The position numbers and the translations under genes are program-made. Positions 5,896 to 6,927 of a stretch of 6,927 nt of DNA are shown in pieces. How positions within the stretch are numbered: the stretch's first letter is position 1; the number at the start of each line of letters is the position of its first letter. The stretch spans positions 1-6,927 of the forward strand of contig DNHK01000371.1 of assembly GCA_003485905.1 (NCBI GenBank). Reading direction: 5' to 3'. This DNA comes from Gammaproteobacteria bacterium (GTDB lineage Bacteria; Pseudomonadota; Gammaproteobacteria; Arenicellales; Arenicellaceae). The notes under the pieces are model-generated. The model searched no databases, was not told the DNA's origin, and was given only the letters and a program-made list of their open reading frames with translations.

Positions 5896-6806
5896 CAGGC
5901 CAATAGAAACTCCAATAAAGCCTTCTGTCCATGCAGTCGATTTTCAGCTTCTTGCCAAACGACACTCTGTGGGCCGTCAATCACGCTTGCAGATACTTCC
6001 ATACCTCGATAAGCAGGCAAACAATGCATAAACAGAGCATCGGCATTGGCTGCCGCCATCATCGCATCATCAACACAAAATCCAGCGAAATCAATTGCTC
6101 GCTTTGCTTTTTCATCTTCTTGACCCATGCTTGCCCAGGTATCAGTCACAACCAAATCTGCTCCTGCAATCGCGTCTTTAGGATCATCTGTAAGCATAAT
6201 ACTGGCCGACCGTGCGCTTACGATCGATGCACTTGGTTGATAGTCCATTGGCGTAGCTACATTTAACTTAAATCCACATAATTCAGCCGCATTCATCCAT
6301 GAATGGCACATATTATTTCCATCGCCAACCCAAGCAACTTTTGCCCCGGAAATTCCCCCCCTGAGCTCCGAAAAAGTTAGTAAATCTGCCAATAATTGGC
6401 AAGGATGAAAATCATCAGTAAGCCCATTTATAACGGGCACGGCGGAGTATTCTGCAAATAACTCAATCTGCTGATGCTTGTCGGTGCGAATCATAACCGC
6501 ATCAACCATCCTCGAGATAACCCGCGCACTATCTTCAATCGGTTCACCCCGGCCCAGCTGAGAATCATTTGGAGATAGAAATATACTGCCTCCGCCGAGT
6601 TGCCGCATACCGGTGTCAAAAGACACGCGGGTTCGGGTTGAGGACTTAGTGAATATCATTGCCAACGTTTTACGTGAAAGCGGCGTAATAACATCCCCCT
6701 CTGCGAGGGCTGCTTTTAACTCAACCGCACGCGACAATATGGACTTTAGCTCCAATGAACTTAAGTCCATTAGGGTAAGAAAATGTCTAACTTTAGAATT
6801 AGTCAT
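5895..6806 (-). CDS. argF: Ornithine carbamoyltransferase
   Basis: This cytoplasmic enzyme joins carbamoyl phosphate and L-ornithine to give L-citrulline and phosphate in arginine biosynthesis. The 303-residue length is normal for the anabolic trimeric form. The carbamoyl-phosphate loop is Ser56-Thr-Arg-Thr-Arg60, followed by VSFD. Arg107 in MIRT and His134-Pro-Cys-Gln137 complete that site. The ornithine side shows GDGNNMCHSW (161-170), Asp222 with Ser226-Met-Gly228 (the usual SMG loop), and His261-Cys-Leu-Pro264 in MHCLPAYRG. The C-terminal ENRLHGQKALLEFL supplies the last conserved Arg291. Aspartate carbamoyltransferase is excluded by the HCLP and SMG motifs. The ATG at 6806 has AGGA seven bases upstream. 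It follows argD after 3 bases and overlaps the next gene at TGATG, so all three are likely one operon whose promoter lies outside the window. Confidence 0.97.
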   Translation of the reverse strand: MTNSKVRHFLTLMDLSSLELKSILSRAVELKAALAEGDVITPLSRKTLAMIFTKSSTRTRVSFDTGMRQLGGGSIFLSPNDSQLGRGEPIEDSARVISRMVDAVMIRTDKHQQIELFAEYSAVPVINGLTDDFHPCQLLADLLTFSELRGGISGAKVAWVGDGNNMCHSWMNAAELCGFKLNVATPMDYQPSASIVSARSASIMLTDDPKDAIAGADLVVTDTWASMGQEDEKAKRAIDFAGFCVDDAMMAAANADALFMHCLPAYRGMEVSASVIDGPQSVVWQEAENRLHGQKALLEFLLA

Positions 6807-6809
6807 GCA

Positions 6810-6927
6810 CTAATCCTGATGGGACTCCAACACTGCGGCTATGGTAGAAACAATCTGATCAATCTCAGCTTTACCAACAATAGCTGGTGGCAATAACCGA
6901 ATAATTTTTCCCCCACCAGTAACGTTT
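6810..6927 (-). CDS. argD: Acetylornithine aminotransferase ArgD, C-terminal end (partial)
   Basis: The last 38 codons and the TAG stop are visible; the PLP-binding lysine and most of the protein lie beyond the right edge. The peptide NVTGGGKIIRLLPPAIVGKA, followed by EIDQIV and a short helical tail ending in LESHQD, matches the C-terminal small domain of class-III aminotransferases of the ArgD type, where (I)NVT-x-G-x-x-I/V-R-L-L-P-P is strongly conserved. ArgD converts N-acetylglutamate semialdehyde to N-acetylornithine and often also serves as the succinyldiaminopimelate transaminase of lysine synthesis. The stop lies 3 bases before the argF ATG, supporting an argD-argF operon. A catabolic paralogue (AstC/AruC) shares this signature, but the argF linkage favours ArgD. 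Confidence 0.88.
   Translation of the reverse strand, partial: NVTGGGKIIRLLPPAIVGKAEIDQIVSTIAAVLESHQD
6814..6817 (-). promoter_or_regulatory. Shine-Dalgarno site of argF inside the argD end
   Basis: AGGA on the - strand sits seven bases before the argF ATG, within the last codons of argD. It fixes the argF start at 6806 and is the clearest ribosome binding site in the window. Confidence 0.65.

Overview
The window looks like chromosomal housekeeping DNA from a gammaproteobacterium, possibly a marine lineage; that finer placement is inference. The evidence is a full-length TrkA and TrkH pair close to the enterobacterial proteins in length and motifs, an NtrX-type regulator end directly before trkA, an HtrB/LpxL-family lipid A-type acyltransferase, and an argD-argF pair. 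Base composition is moderate and the non-coding gaps are AT-rich. No mobile element, tRNA, rRNA or CRISPR array was seen.

Left block (1-3016, + strand): the last 51 codons of an NtrX-like response regulator, then trkA after a 9-base gap, then trkH after a 21-base gap. This reads as one transcription unit. TrkA is the cytoplasmic nucleotide-binding regulator and TrkH the membrane pore of a low-affinity K+ uptake system.

Middle block (3057-4671): a lysophospholipid/lipid A-type acyltransferase on the - strand converges on trkH. It is divergent from msrB (methionine-R-sulfoxide reductase) on the + strand. The 256-base divergent gap is the most structured non-coding stretch here. It holds a candidate leftward promoter, a possible rightward promoter, a 14-base perfect palindrome, and a terminator-like hairpin with a T tract only about 40 bases before msrB. 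This could be a small RNA or an attenuating leader.

A 429-base AT-rich gap (4672-5100) with several inverted repeats separates msrB from the right block and contains no credible gene.

Right block (5101-6927, - strand, read right to left): the end of argD, then argF after 3 bases, then an exported protein of unknown function whose ATG overlaps the argF stop (TGATG). This looks like one translationally coupled arginine-biosynthesis operon with an unrecognised secreted passenger gene.

Overall the genes are conventional. The items most worth a second look are the structured msrB leader and the unknown exported protein coupled to argF.
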